NCBI RefSeq assembly: GCF_009720365.1
Contig: NZ_WBZD01000017.1
Span: 124,001-188,000, forward strand
From: Catellatospora paridis
GTDB lineage: Bacteria > Actinomycetota > Actinomycetes > Mycobacteriales > Micromonosporaceae
DNA: 64,000 bases
Direction: 5' to 3'
The notes under the pieces were generated by a model, which saw only the letters and a list, made by a program, of their open reading frames with translations, did not search any database and was not told where the DNA came from. How positions within the stretch are numbered: position 1 is the first letter of the stretch; each line of letters begins with the position of its first letter. Both the position numbers and the translations under genes were made by a program. Of this stretch, positions 58,136 through 64,000 are shown piece after piece.

Positions 58136-58822
58136 ATGAAGCGCAACGGACCTCTGCTCACGCTGCTGGCCGGCCTGGCCCTCGCGGCCGTGCTGATCAC
58201 CGTGAACCTGACGGTCACCGCACGCGGCGGCGACGACCCGGACCCGGTCGGGTTCGGCGCCGCGCCGGCCACGAGCGCGCCCGCCGCGGCCGCGCCCTCG
58301 GCCTCACCTTCGGCGGAGGCGTCCCCCACCGCCGCGCCCGCGGCCAAGGTGAACGCCATCTGGGCGGGCACCGTGAACGGCGGCGGCGCGACCATCGCGA
58401 TCTCGGTCACCGACGGCGTCGCGGTGGCGTACCTGTGTGACGGCAAGAAGGCCGAGGTGTGGCTGCAGGGCACCGCGGCGGACGGCAAGCTGTCGCTGAC
58501 CGGCAAGAACGGCGCCACCCTCGTCGGCACCTTCGGCGGCGGCAAGGCCACCGGCACGGTCACCGCGAGCGGCCGCAAGTGGACCTTCACCGTCAAGGCC
58601 GTCGCCAAGCCGTCCGGCCTCTACCGCGCCACCGCGACCGTACGCAACGCCAAGGTCGTCGGCGGCTGGATCGTGCTGCCCGACGGCAGCCAGGTCGGTG
58701 TCGTCACCGTCGACGACGTGCCGCGGCCCGCACCCGCGATCGACCCGGCCACCGGCGCGGTCACCGTCGACGGTGCGGCGCTGACCGCCGAGCCCGTCAC
58801 CGGCGCCCTGACCGCGAACTGA
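58136..58822 (+). CDS. Secreted or membrane-anchored protein of unknown function
   Basis: This 228-residue protein has an N-terminal signal anchor (KRNGPLLTLLAGLALAAVLITVNLTV) and a Pro/Ala/Ser-rich spacer. A beta-rich domain follows with INAIWAGTVNGGGATIAISVTDGVAVAYLCDGKKAEVWLQGTAADGKLSLTGKNG. No family is recognised; the domain looks like a small all-beta binding module. ATG 58136 follows GTTAGGAGC. Its stop is two bases from the first micro-ORF of the next cassette. Confidence 0.7.
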   Translation: MKRNGPLLTLLAGLALAAVLITVNLTVTARGGDDPDPVGFGAAPATSAPAAAAPSASPSAEASPTAAPAAKVNAIWAGTVNGGGATIAISVTDGVAVAYLCDGKKAEVWLQGTAADGKLSLTGKNGATLVGTFGGGKATGTVTASGRKWTFTVKAVAKPSGLYRATATVRNAKVVGGWIVLPDGSQVGVVTVDDVPRPAPAIDPATGAVTVDGAALTAEPVTGALTAN

Positions 58823-58823
58823 C

Positions 58824-58921
58824 ATGGACGAGCGCAGCGAGGAGAAGGCATGAGCGAGCAGTGCGAGCGAATCGGCAGGCTCGGTGATGCCGCCGACGAG
58901 CGCAGCGAGGAGAAGGCATGA
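58824..58921 (+). repeat. Two micro-ORF cassettes (ERSEEKA type)
   Basis: Micro-ORFs at 58824-58853 (9 residues) and 58850-58921 (23 residues) overlap each other and the next gene by ATGA. The first is a truncated unit consisting only of the 3' half (DERSEEKA). Both end GAGGAGAAGGCATGA. They lead into the cytochrome-like membrane-protein gene. Confidence 0.8.
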
Positions 58922-59472
58922 GCGAGCAGACCAGGCGCACCAGGGTCTCGGCGGCAGGGCTGTACGTGCCGCTGCTGCTCGGCGCGGTGGTGACGGTGAC
59001 CCTGGGTGTGTACGGCAGCGTGCACACGCCGACCGGGATCGCGGTGAACGTGGCCGGCTTCTCCGGCCCGCAGACGGTGAAGGTCTGGCTGGCCACCGGC
59101 GCGGCGCTGCTCGCACTGGTGCAGCTGGTCAGCGCGTTCGCGATGTGGGGCAAGTTCGGATCGCGGGTGCCGTCCTGGATCGGGCCCCTGCACCGCTGGT
59201 CGGGCCGGTTCGCCTTCCTGCTGACCGTGCCGGTGGCCGTGCACTGCCTGTACGCGCTGGGTTTCGCCACCTACGACACCCGCACCCTGGCCCACTCCCT
59301 GCTGGGCTGCTTCTTCTTCGGCGCGTTCACGGTGAAGATGCTGAGCCTGCCCAAACGCGGGCTGCCCGGCTGGACCCTGCCGCTGCTGGGCGGCGCCGTG
59401 TTCACCGCCCTGATCGGACTGTGGCTGACCTCGTCGTTCTGGTACTTCACCACGATCGGGGTGCGTTTCTGA
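58918..59472 (+). CDS. Cytochrome-b-like membrane protein (DUF6529-like)
   Basis: This 184-residue protein has four or five helices with histidines inside or at helix ends: GPLHRWSGRFAFLLTVPVAVHCLYALGF and TRTLAHSLLGCFFFGAFTVKML. Such His pairs can coordinate heme. It is followed by a Rieske lipoprotein with ATGA overlap. Together they suggest a small membrane electron-transfer pair. ATG 58918 overlaps the preceding micro-ORF. Confidence 0.75.
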   Translation: MSEQTRRTRVSAAGLYVPLLLGAVVTVTLGVYGSVHTPTGIAVNVAGFSGPQTVKVWLATGAALLALVQLVSAFAMWGKFGSRVPSWIGPLHRWSGRFAFLLTVPVAVHCLYALGFATYDTRTLAHSLLGCFFFGAFTVKMLSLPKRGLPGWTLPLLGGAVFTALIGLWLTSSFWYFTTIGVRF

Positions 59473-60056
59473 TGAGCCGGGAGACCGCGATGCACGACGA
59501 CACGACCACGGGCGGCTGCGCGGCCGGCTGCGCGTCCCGGCGGGCCGTGCTGGCCGGCGTGGCCGGGGCGGCCGCCCTGCTGGCAGGCTGCCAGACGTAC
59601 GGGGAGAACACCGCCGCGGAGCCGCTGCCCGAGCCGGCCCCGGCCACGACCGGCCCCGGCAACCCCGCGCCGCGCACGACGGGTCCCGGTCCCGCACCAG
59701 GCACCACCGGTCCCGGTCCCGCACCGGGCACCACGGGTCCGGGCGCCACCGCCGCGGCCCCGCCGGCGGCCAAGCCGCTGGTCGAGGCGGGCAAGGTGCC
59801 GGTGGGCGGCGGCGTGGTGCTCGAGGCCGAGCGCCTGGTCGTCACCCAGCCGCAGGCGGGCGTGTTCAAGGCGTTCTCCGCCGTGTGCACCCACCAGGGC
59901 TGCATCGTCACCAGCGTCGCCGACGGCGTCATCGAGTGCGGCTGCCACGGCAGCCGCTTCCGCGCCGCCGACGGCACCGTGGCCGGCGGCCCCGCCAACC
60001 GCCCCCTCCGCGAAATCCGCGTCAGATCCGACGCCACCGGCATCTTCCGCGCCTGA
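59472..60056 (+). CDS. Rieske [2Fe-2S] lipoprotein with Tat-type signal
   Basis: This 194-residue protein has a twin-arginine-like signal CASRRAVLAGVAGAAALLAG with a lipobox LAGC. A Pro/Thr/Gly-rich linker with three imperfect TTGPGPAPG repeats follows, then a Rieske domain with CTHQGC and CGCHGSRF as cluster ligands. It is exported folded and anchored outside. ATG 59472 overlaps the membrane-protein stop. It probably passes electrons to or from the neighbouring cytochrome-b-like protein. Confidence 0.9.
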   Translation: MSRETAMHDDTTTGGCAAGCASRRAVLAGVAGAAALLAGCQTYGENTAAEPLPEPAPATTGPGNPAPRTTGPGPAPGTTGPGPAPGTTGPGATAAAPPAAKPLVEAGKVPVGGGVVLEAERLVVTQPQAGVFKAFSAVCTHQGCIVTSVADGVIECGCHGSRFRAADGTVAGGPANRPLREIRVRSDATGIFRA

Positions 60057-60064
60057 CCGCCACG

Positions 60065-60111
60065 AAGGAAGGGCACCTTCTTATCGTTATCGGTAGTGGA
60101 AGGTGCCTTCC
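60065..60111. repeat. GGAAGGGCACCTTC-type hairpin repeat, copy 1
   Basis: Arms 60065-60080 and 60098-60111 are nearly complementary with a loop containing TTATCGTTATCGGTAGT. A second copy is at 63626-63672. It lies eight bases after the Rieske stop and may end that transcript. Confidence 0.75.
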
Positions 60112-60136
60112 AACCGGCGGCCGTGCGGGGGACGCG

Positions 60137-60637
60137 ATGAGCTTCAGCTATGCCGAAGTCGGCGCCACCCGGGCCGGCGAGCTTCCGCGCGGCTACCACC
60201 ACCTGCGCTACCGGACCCGCATCGGCGACGCCTCGGTGATGGCGGCCGCCGCGGACGCGGTGCTGACCTTCGCGCCGCAGCGCGCGGTCGGGGTGCGTAT
60301 CACCGCGGCCGGGCCGCGCGCGGTCGAAGGGCTCGCGGTGACCTCGGGGCTCGGCGTCGGCTCGCTGCGCATCGCCGCCCCCTGCCTGGTGGTATGGGTC
60401 GAGGACGGGCCCCAGCGGGCCGGGTTCGGCTACGGCACGCTGGCCGGCCACCCCGAGAGCGGCGAGGAGGCGTTCCTCGTCGAGCTGGTCGACGGGGCGG
60501 TGTGGTACTCGGTGATCGCGTTCAGCCGCCCCGCCCGCTGGTACACCAGAGCGGCCGGACCGATCGTGGTCGGCTTCCAGCACACGTACGCCCGCCTGCT
60601 CGGTCGCGCCCTGCGCCGCCTCGCCGCCCGGGCGTGA
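60137..60637 (+). CDS. DUF1990-family protein
   Basis: This 166-residue protein has FSYAEVGATRAGELPRGYHHLRYRTRIG and the closing FSRPARWYTRAAGPIVVGFQHTYARLLGRALRRL. It matches the DUF1990 pattern, a small cytoplasmic protein of unknown role found in plants and bacteria. ATG 60137 is the only good start. A strong hairpin terminator is 33 bases downstream. Confidence 0.8.
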   Translation: MSFSYAEVGATRAGELPRGYHHLRYRTRIGDASVMAAAADAVLTFAPQRAVGVRITAAGPRAVEGLAVTSGLGVGSLRIAAPCLVVWVEDGPQRAGFGYGTLAGHPESGEEAFLVELVDGAVWYSVIAFSRPARWYTRAAGPIVVGFQHTYARLLGRALRRLAARA

Positions 60638-60669
60638 CATCCCGCCCGCGGTGGTCGGGCAACGGTGAC

Positions 60670-60700
60670 GGCCACGCCCGGTAGGGAGCCGGGCGTGGCC
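60670..60700. terminator. Bidirectional hairpin terminator
   Basis: GGCCACGCCCGG and CCGGGCGTGGCC form a perfect 12-base stem with a seven-base loop between convergent genes. Confidence 0.8.
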
Positions 60701-60708
60701 GCGGGCCG

Positions 60709-61761
60709 TTAGATGCGCGAACTGGCGCTGACGGTGAAGCCGGTGTTCACGGCCGCGCCCGCGTTGGTGTAGCAGCTGACGTCACGCACGTACAGGTCGA
60801 CGCCCGAGATCGTCCACGGGAAGTTCAGGCCGCAGAAGTTCGAGTTCGAGCCGGCCGCGGTGACCTGCACGGTCAGCGGCGCGAAGCCGATCTGCCGGAA
60901 GGTGACCAGGGACAGGCCGGGACCTGCCGAGATGAGGGTGTTCGCGCCGTAGCCGAGCACCGAGTTGAAGTTGGTGAGCGCGGGGCCCACCGGCGGCGCG
61001 TTCCAGAGGTAGCCGAAGTACTGCGGCGGGAATCCGGCGCCGTAGAGCGACGCCTTCTGCTGGTACGACACCGTGAAGCGGCTGTTGACCAGGGCGCCCG
61101 CCGAGTTGAAGCAGAGCACCGTGACCTCCTGCTGCGCCGGGATCGAGGTCCAGTTGCGGATCTTGCAACGGGTGCCCACGGTGCCGACGGCGGTCACCTG
61201 CGCGCTGCCGTCGATCGGGCCGCCGGAGCCGATGCTCGGGAACTTCACGCTCCACTGGCCCACGCCCAACGGCGTGACCAGGTTGCCCGCGCCCGCCGCG
61301 TTGTACTGGCTGATGATCACGCCGGTCGGCTGGGTGTCCACGTAACCGTAGGGCCCGGACGCGCCGGCACCCGAGCTGCTGGTGAAGATGGCGCTGAAGC
61401 CGCTGTTGTCGGGCACCCCGCCCACCCGGTAGCAGCGAATGATCGCGATCTCGTTGACGCCGGAGGGGAACCAGGTCTCGGCCTGGCACCAGCGTGGCCC
61501 GGTGGTGATCGCGGTGACGTGCACGACGCCGCCGCTGAATCCCTGGCCGGGGAACGTGACCTGGTAGCGGCCGACGGCCAGCGGCACGACCGTGGTGGCC
61601 GCCGGGGTGGTGCCCCCGGCCACCACCGCCGCGCCGTTCCACAGGACGAACCCGAACCGGTTCGGCACGGCAGCCTGCGAGGGCGTGCCGGCGACCAGCA
61701 GCGTGCCGAGCATGGCGGCGATCCCCACCAGGGTGGAGAGCACGCGAGTCGGTCTTAGCAT
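60709..61761 (-). CDS. Secreted protein with three internal repeats
   Basis: This 350-residue protein has a signal peptide ending TPSQAA. Three units of about 100 residues follow, each with a RFGFVLWN/YGYV/YFGYLWN opening strand, a VTAxG..C......W core and a C-terminal C[YF]xxAGAxVNxxFT closing strand. Conserved cysteines in each unit probably form disulfides. I do not recognise the family; the repeats look like extracellular beta domains. ATG 61761 is chosen over an upstream in-frame start. Confidence 0.75.
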   Translation of the reverse strand: MLRPTRVLSTLVGIAAMLGTLLVAGTPSQAAVPNRFGFVLWNGAAVVAGGTTPAATTVVPLAVGRYQVTFPGQGFSGGVVHVTAITTGPRWCQAETWFPSGVNEIAIIRCYRVGGVPDNSGFSAIFTSSSGAGASGPYGYVDTQPTGVIISQYNAAGAGNLVTPLGVGQWSVKFPSIGSGGPIDGSAQVTAVGTVGTRCKIRNWTSIPAQQEVTVLCFNSAGALVNSRFTVSYQQKASLYGAGFPPQYFGYLWNAPPVGPALTNFNSVLGYGANTLISAGPGLSLVTFRQIGFAPLTVQVTAAGSNSNFCGLNFPWTISGVDLYVRDVSCYTNAGAAVNTGFTVSASSRI

Positions 61762-61882
61762 GTCCGATACCTTTCCGTGACGGGACGGTAACTCGATACA
61801 TGCAAACATGTGGATCTAACGATCTCAATGAATCTGTCGGAACCTGGCTGGAGAGTGAATCCGCCGGGCGCAACCGCCGCGG

Positions 61883-62806
61883 CTACAGGTCGTCGGCGCG
61901 GTACTGCTCGACGACCTGGTAGCCCATCGAGTCGTAGAGGCGCATGGCGATCGTGTTGTGGCCGAAGACGTTCAGCCCGAGCTGGGCGTCGCCGGCCGCC
62001 GCGGTCGCCTGCTCGCCGACGAGCATCGCCGCGCGCCCGTAGCCGCGGCCCCGGTGCTCCGGTTCCACGTCCACGCCGAACACGAAGCTCATCCCGGGCA
62101 GGAAGCCGTGCCGCAGCCACACCGTGCCGACGACCTCGTCTCCGGCGGTCACGCACCAGAGGGCGTGGCCGGCGGTGCGCAGACCCTCCGGGAGCAGTTC
62201 GTCGTGCTCGGCGACGGACGCGGCCAGCGCGTCGGCGGGGGAGCGGCTGCCGGAGGCGGCCATCTCCTCTGCGTACATCCGGATCGCCTGGTCCCGCCAC
62301 AGCCCGAAATCGACCGGGGTCATCGGCCGGCCGGTGACCCCGGCGGGCAGGGACACCCCGGTGGGCACCGTCTTGACCATCTGCTGCGCCCGCAGGGGGT
62401 ACGCGCCGAAGAGCGCGTCGGCGGCGGGGTTGCCGGGTGCCAGCACCACGGCCAACCGGCTGCCGCCGTCCGCGGCGGCGCGTTCGCGGGCCCACGCTAC
62501 CGCCGCGCGGCCCAGACCCCGGCTGCGGTGCTCGGGTGCCAGCCACAGGTCGTGCAGGCTGCGCTGCTCGGGCCGGCGCGGCCGTGACCCGCCGAGGGCC
62601 AGGAAACCCGCCGCCGCGCCGCCGACCTCGATCGCGTACACCCGACCGCCCGCGTCGTCGCGCTGGTTGCCGAGGCTGCGCTCGACCTCCCTGGTGATCG
62701 TCGCCGGGTCGGTGTAGCACCGGACGTACCGCTCCCGCAGCCGCCGCGCCCACTCCGCCCGCCACTGCTCGATCTCCGGCCCCGTCGCCTCGCGCACGCT
62801 GATCAT
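61883..62806 (-). CDS. Double GNAT-fold acetyltransferase
   Basis: This 307-residue protein has two GNAT domains. The first has LHDLWLAPEHRSRGLGRAAVAWARE (motif A). The second has FGVDVEPEHRGRGYGRAAMLVGEQ with the acetyl-CoA loop RGRGYG and a late LYDSMGYQVVEQYR. A tandem arrangement is seen in mycothiol synthase and antibiotic acetyltransferases, but the substrate here cannot be told. It is divergent to the F420-reductase-like gene. Confidence 0.85.
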   Translation of the reverse strand: MISVREATGPEIEQWRAEWARRLRERYVRCYTDPATITREVERSLGNQRDDAGGRVYAIEVGGAAAGFLALGGSRPRRPEQRSLHDLWLAPEHRSRGLGRAAVAWARERAAADGGSRLAVVLAPGNPAADALFGAYPLRAQQMVKTVPTGVSLPAGVTGRPMTPVDFGLWRDQAIRMYAEEMAASGSRSPADALAASVAEHDELLPEGLRTAGHALWCVTAGDEVVGTVWLRHGFLPGMSFVFGVDVEPEHRGRGYGRAAMLVGEQATAAAGDAQLGLNVFGHNTIAMRLYDSMGYQVVEQYRADDL

Positions 62807-62954
62807 GCCGCGACCCTACGAGGCCGGTCCCCGCCCGGTCCATTCGTCACGCCGGGACGCGGCGCCGGCGGGGCCCGGAACCGTCGGCGCGGGTCGACCG
62901 TTGACCACCGTGGTGCCGGCGATCATGCCGGGCGACGGCGGAAGGCAGTGGGCG

Positions 62955-63620
62955 ATGACGACCATCGGGATGATCGGCAGTGGGCACATCGGCGGCACCG
63001 TGGCCAGGCTGGCCGTGGCCGCCGGGTACGACGTGGTGCTGAGCAACTCACGCGGCCCGCAGACACTGGCCGACCTGGCCGCGGAACTGGGCCCGCGGGC
63101 CCGCGCGGGCACCGTCGCCGAGGCCGCCGCGGCGGGTGATCTGGTGCTGGTCAGCGTGCCGCTGCACGCCTACGACAGCGTCCCGCCGGAGCCGCTGTCC
63201 GGCAAGGTCGTGATGGACACCAACAACTACTACCCCGAGCGCGACGGGCAGATCGAGGTGCTCGACGACGGCAGTTCCACCAGCAGCGAGCTGCTGCAGC
63301 GCCACCTGGCCGGCGCGCAGGTGGTGAAGGTGTTCAACAACATCTACTTCATGCACCTGGGTTCGCTGGCACGCCCGGCCGGCGCGGCTGACCGCACCGC
63401 ACTGCCCGTCGCCTCCGACGACCCCGCGGCCAAGGCGGCCGTGACGGCGTTCCTGGACGCGATCGGCTACGACGCGGTCGACGCCGGCCCCCTGGGCGCG
63501 GGCGGCCGCAAATACCAGCCGGACACCCCCGCCTACGGAACCCCCTACGGCCCGTTCAGCAACGAGCTGGGCACCCCCGCCCCCGCCGCCGCCGTCCGCG
63601 CCGCCGTCGAAGCCGCCTGA
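62955..63620 (+). CDS. NADPH-dependent F420-reductase-like protein
   Basis: This 221-residue protein has a Rossmann start IGMIGSGHIGGTVARLAVAAGYDVVLSNSRG and DTNNYYPERDG later, matching F420H2:NADP oxidoreductase-like proteins and related NADP-binding oxidoreductases. ATG 62955 is chosen; the upstream region is GC-rich but lacks codon-like structure. A GGAAGGGCACCT-type hairpin lies just after the stop. Confidence 0.8.
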   Translation: MTTIGMIGSGHIGGTVARLAVAAGYDVVLSNSRGPQTLADLAAELGPRARAGTVAEAAAAGDLVLVSVPLHAYDSVPPEPLSGKVVMDTNNYYPERDGQIEVLDDGSSTSSELLQRHLAGAQVVKVFNNIYFMHLGSLARPAGAADRTALPVASDDPAAKAAVTAFLDAIGYDAVDAGPLGAGGRKYQPDTPAYGTPYGPFSNELGTPAPAAAVRAAVEAA

Positions 63621-63625
63621 GGAAA

Positions 63626-63672
63626 GGAAGGGCACCTGCACATCGCCATGTGTTGGTAGAAGGTGCCCTTCC
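63626..63672. repeat. GGAAGGGCACCT-type hairpin repeat, copy 2
   Basis: Arms GGAAGGGCACCT (63626-63637) and AGGTGCCCTTCC (63661-63672) are perfect complements with a 23-base loop. It is the same family as the copy at 60065-60111 and begins six bases after the F420-reductase-like stop. Confidence 0.8.
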
Positions 63673-63743
63673 CAACGTGCTGGTGGGCGCCGCCTGCGGA
63701 AACCTCGGTGCGGTGGCGAGGTGCCCGTGGCAGGATCGACCGC

Positions 63744-63968
63744 GTGCCCGCCCCCCACGGATTCGACTTCGCCGTACGCGCCGACGGAACCGTCGCCGTG
63801 TCGCACCACCGTGCCGTCGTGACGCTGCTGCGCGGGGAGCGTGCCAAGCGCTTCCTGGACGAGGTGCGGGCCGGTGACCCGCAGGAGGTCATGGCCCGCT
63901 GGACCGGCAACTACCGGCACGGCAACGAGCGCACCGCGCGCAACCACCCGCGCAACGCGGGACGCTGA
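63744..63968 (+). CDS. Small hypothetical protein (74 residues)
   Basis: GTG 63744 opens a 74-residue protein with PHGFDFAVRADGTVAVSHHRAVVTLLRGERAKRFLDEVRAGDPQEVMARWTGNYRHGNERTARNHP. The codon bias is strong and the composition is that of a real protein. No family is recognised; small soluble proteins of this layout occur widely in actinobacteria. It is the last gene in the window. Confidence 0.6.
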   Translation: MPAPHGFDFAVRADGTVAVSHHRAVVTLLRGERAKRFLDEVRAGDPQEVMARWTGNYRHGNERTARNHPRNAGR

Positions 63969-64000
63969 GCCGGTCTAACCGGACGCTCGGCGCGTCAGGC

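Noticed and set aside
1-64000. CRISPR arrays
   Set aside because: No regularly spaced direct repeats were seen; the only tandem repeats are the micro-ORF cassettes at 24105-24303.
1-64000. Secondary-metabolite (PKS/NRPS) cluster
   Set aside because: The thiolase, ligases and flavoproteins might suggest one, but there are no modules, carrier proteins or ketosynthases with an intact Cys.

Overview
The window is high-GC actinobacterial DNA, with frequent GTG starts, 4-base ATGA/GTGA gene overlaps, strong GGAGG-type ribosome sites and a mycothiol-S-transferase-like (TIGR03086) gene. Two copies of a GGAAGGGCACCT-type hairpin and several copies of a micro-ORF cassette ending in ...ERSEEKA suggest Micromonosporaceae; that placement is inference from memory of such genomes, not from a search.

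Positions 1-52631 look like a catabolic island. The first operon (minus, about 1-4984) encodes a tandem nitrilase, a protein resembling plant red chlorophyll catabolite reductase (RCCR), an alpha/beta hydrolase, a pheophorbide a oxygenase-like Rieske enzyme and a truncated protein that may be a second bilin-reductase-like one. A TspO/MBR porphyrin-binding-type membrane protein (6034-6510) lies nearby. A second minus operon (8481-15949) carries two aldehyde dehydrogenases, a flavoprotein monooxygenase, an isocitrate-lyase/PEP-mutase enzyme, an acyl-CoA-dehydrogenase-like protein and a flavin reductase fused to an HMG-CoA-lyase-like segment. It diverges from an IclR-type regulator (16090-16902). 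A plus operon (18602-28236) encodes MaoC hydratases, a luciferase-like monooxygenase, a class III CoA-transferase, an MmgE/PrpD protein, a RidA-like protein, a thiolase-like/DUF35 pair, an acyl-CoA dehydrogenase and a citramalyl-CoA-lyase-like enzyme. Further operons (31723-43687) add a second MmgE/PrpD protein, a cyclase, two more CoA-transferases, a dihydropyrimidinase-like imidase, an acyl-CoA ligase, a bicupin, an HMG-CoA lyase and an isochorismatase-type amidase. From 44428 to 52631 come a long-chain acyl-CoA ligase, a succinate-semialdehyde-dehydrogenase-like enzyme, an enoyl-CoA hydratase, a secreted chlorophyllase-like hydrolase, an FAD oxidoreductase and an MFS transporter.

A near-palindrome, GGAAAC-N3-GTTTCC with variants, recurs at nine intergenic sites in front of these operons (5007, 5990, 15969, 18533, 35241, 40870, 41841, 48688, 51091). 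It resembles the known E. coli IclR box and is proposed to be the operator of the IclR-type protein encoded here. The working model, which is inference, is a regulon for breaking down chlorophyll-derived or other linear tetrapyrroles: ester removal, ring opening, bilin reduction, imide hydrolysis to half-amides and substituted dicarboxylates, then CoA activation, hydration and C-C cleavage.

From 36715 to 38521 lies a gene-poor stretch with a large hairpin, two possible small genes, strong terminators and a decayed IS5-type transposase. From 52645 onward the content is ordinary: a RecQ-like helicase, two small lipoproteins, a translationally coupled adenylate cyclase/Crp pair, a cytochrome-b-like membrane protein with a Rieske lipoprotein, a three-repeat secreted protein, a double GNAT protein and an F420-reductase-like protein.

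Other unusual features are micro-ORFs that bridge intergenic gaps with 4-base overlaps on one or both sides, and a near-perfect 26-base inverted repeat at 11238-11302.
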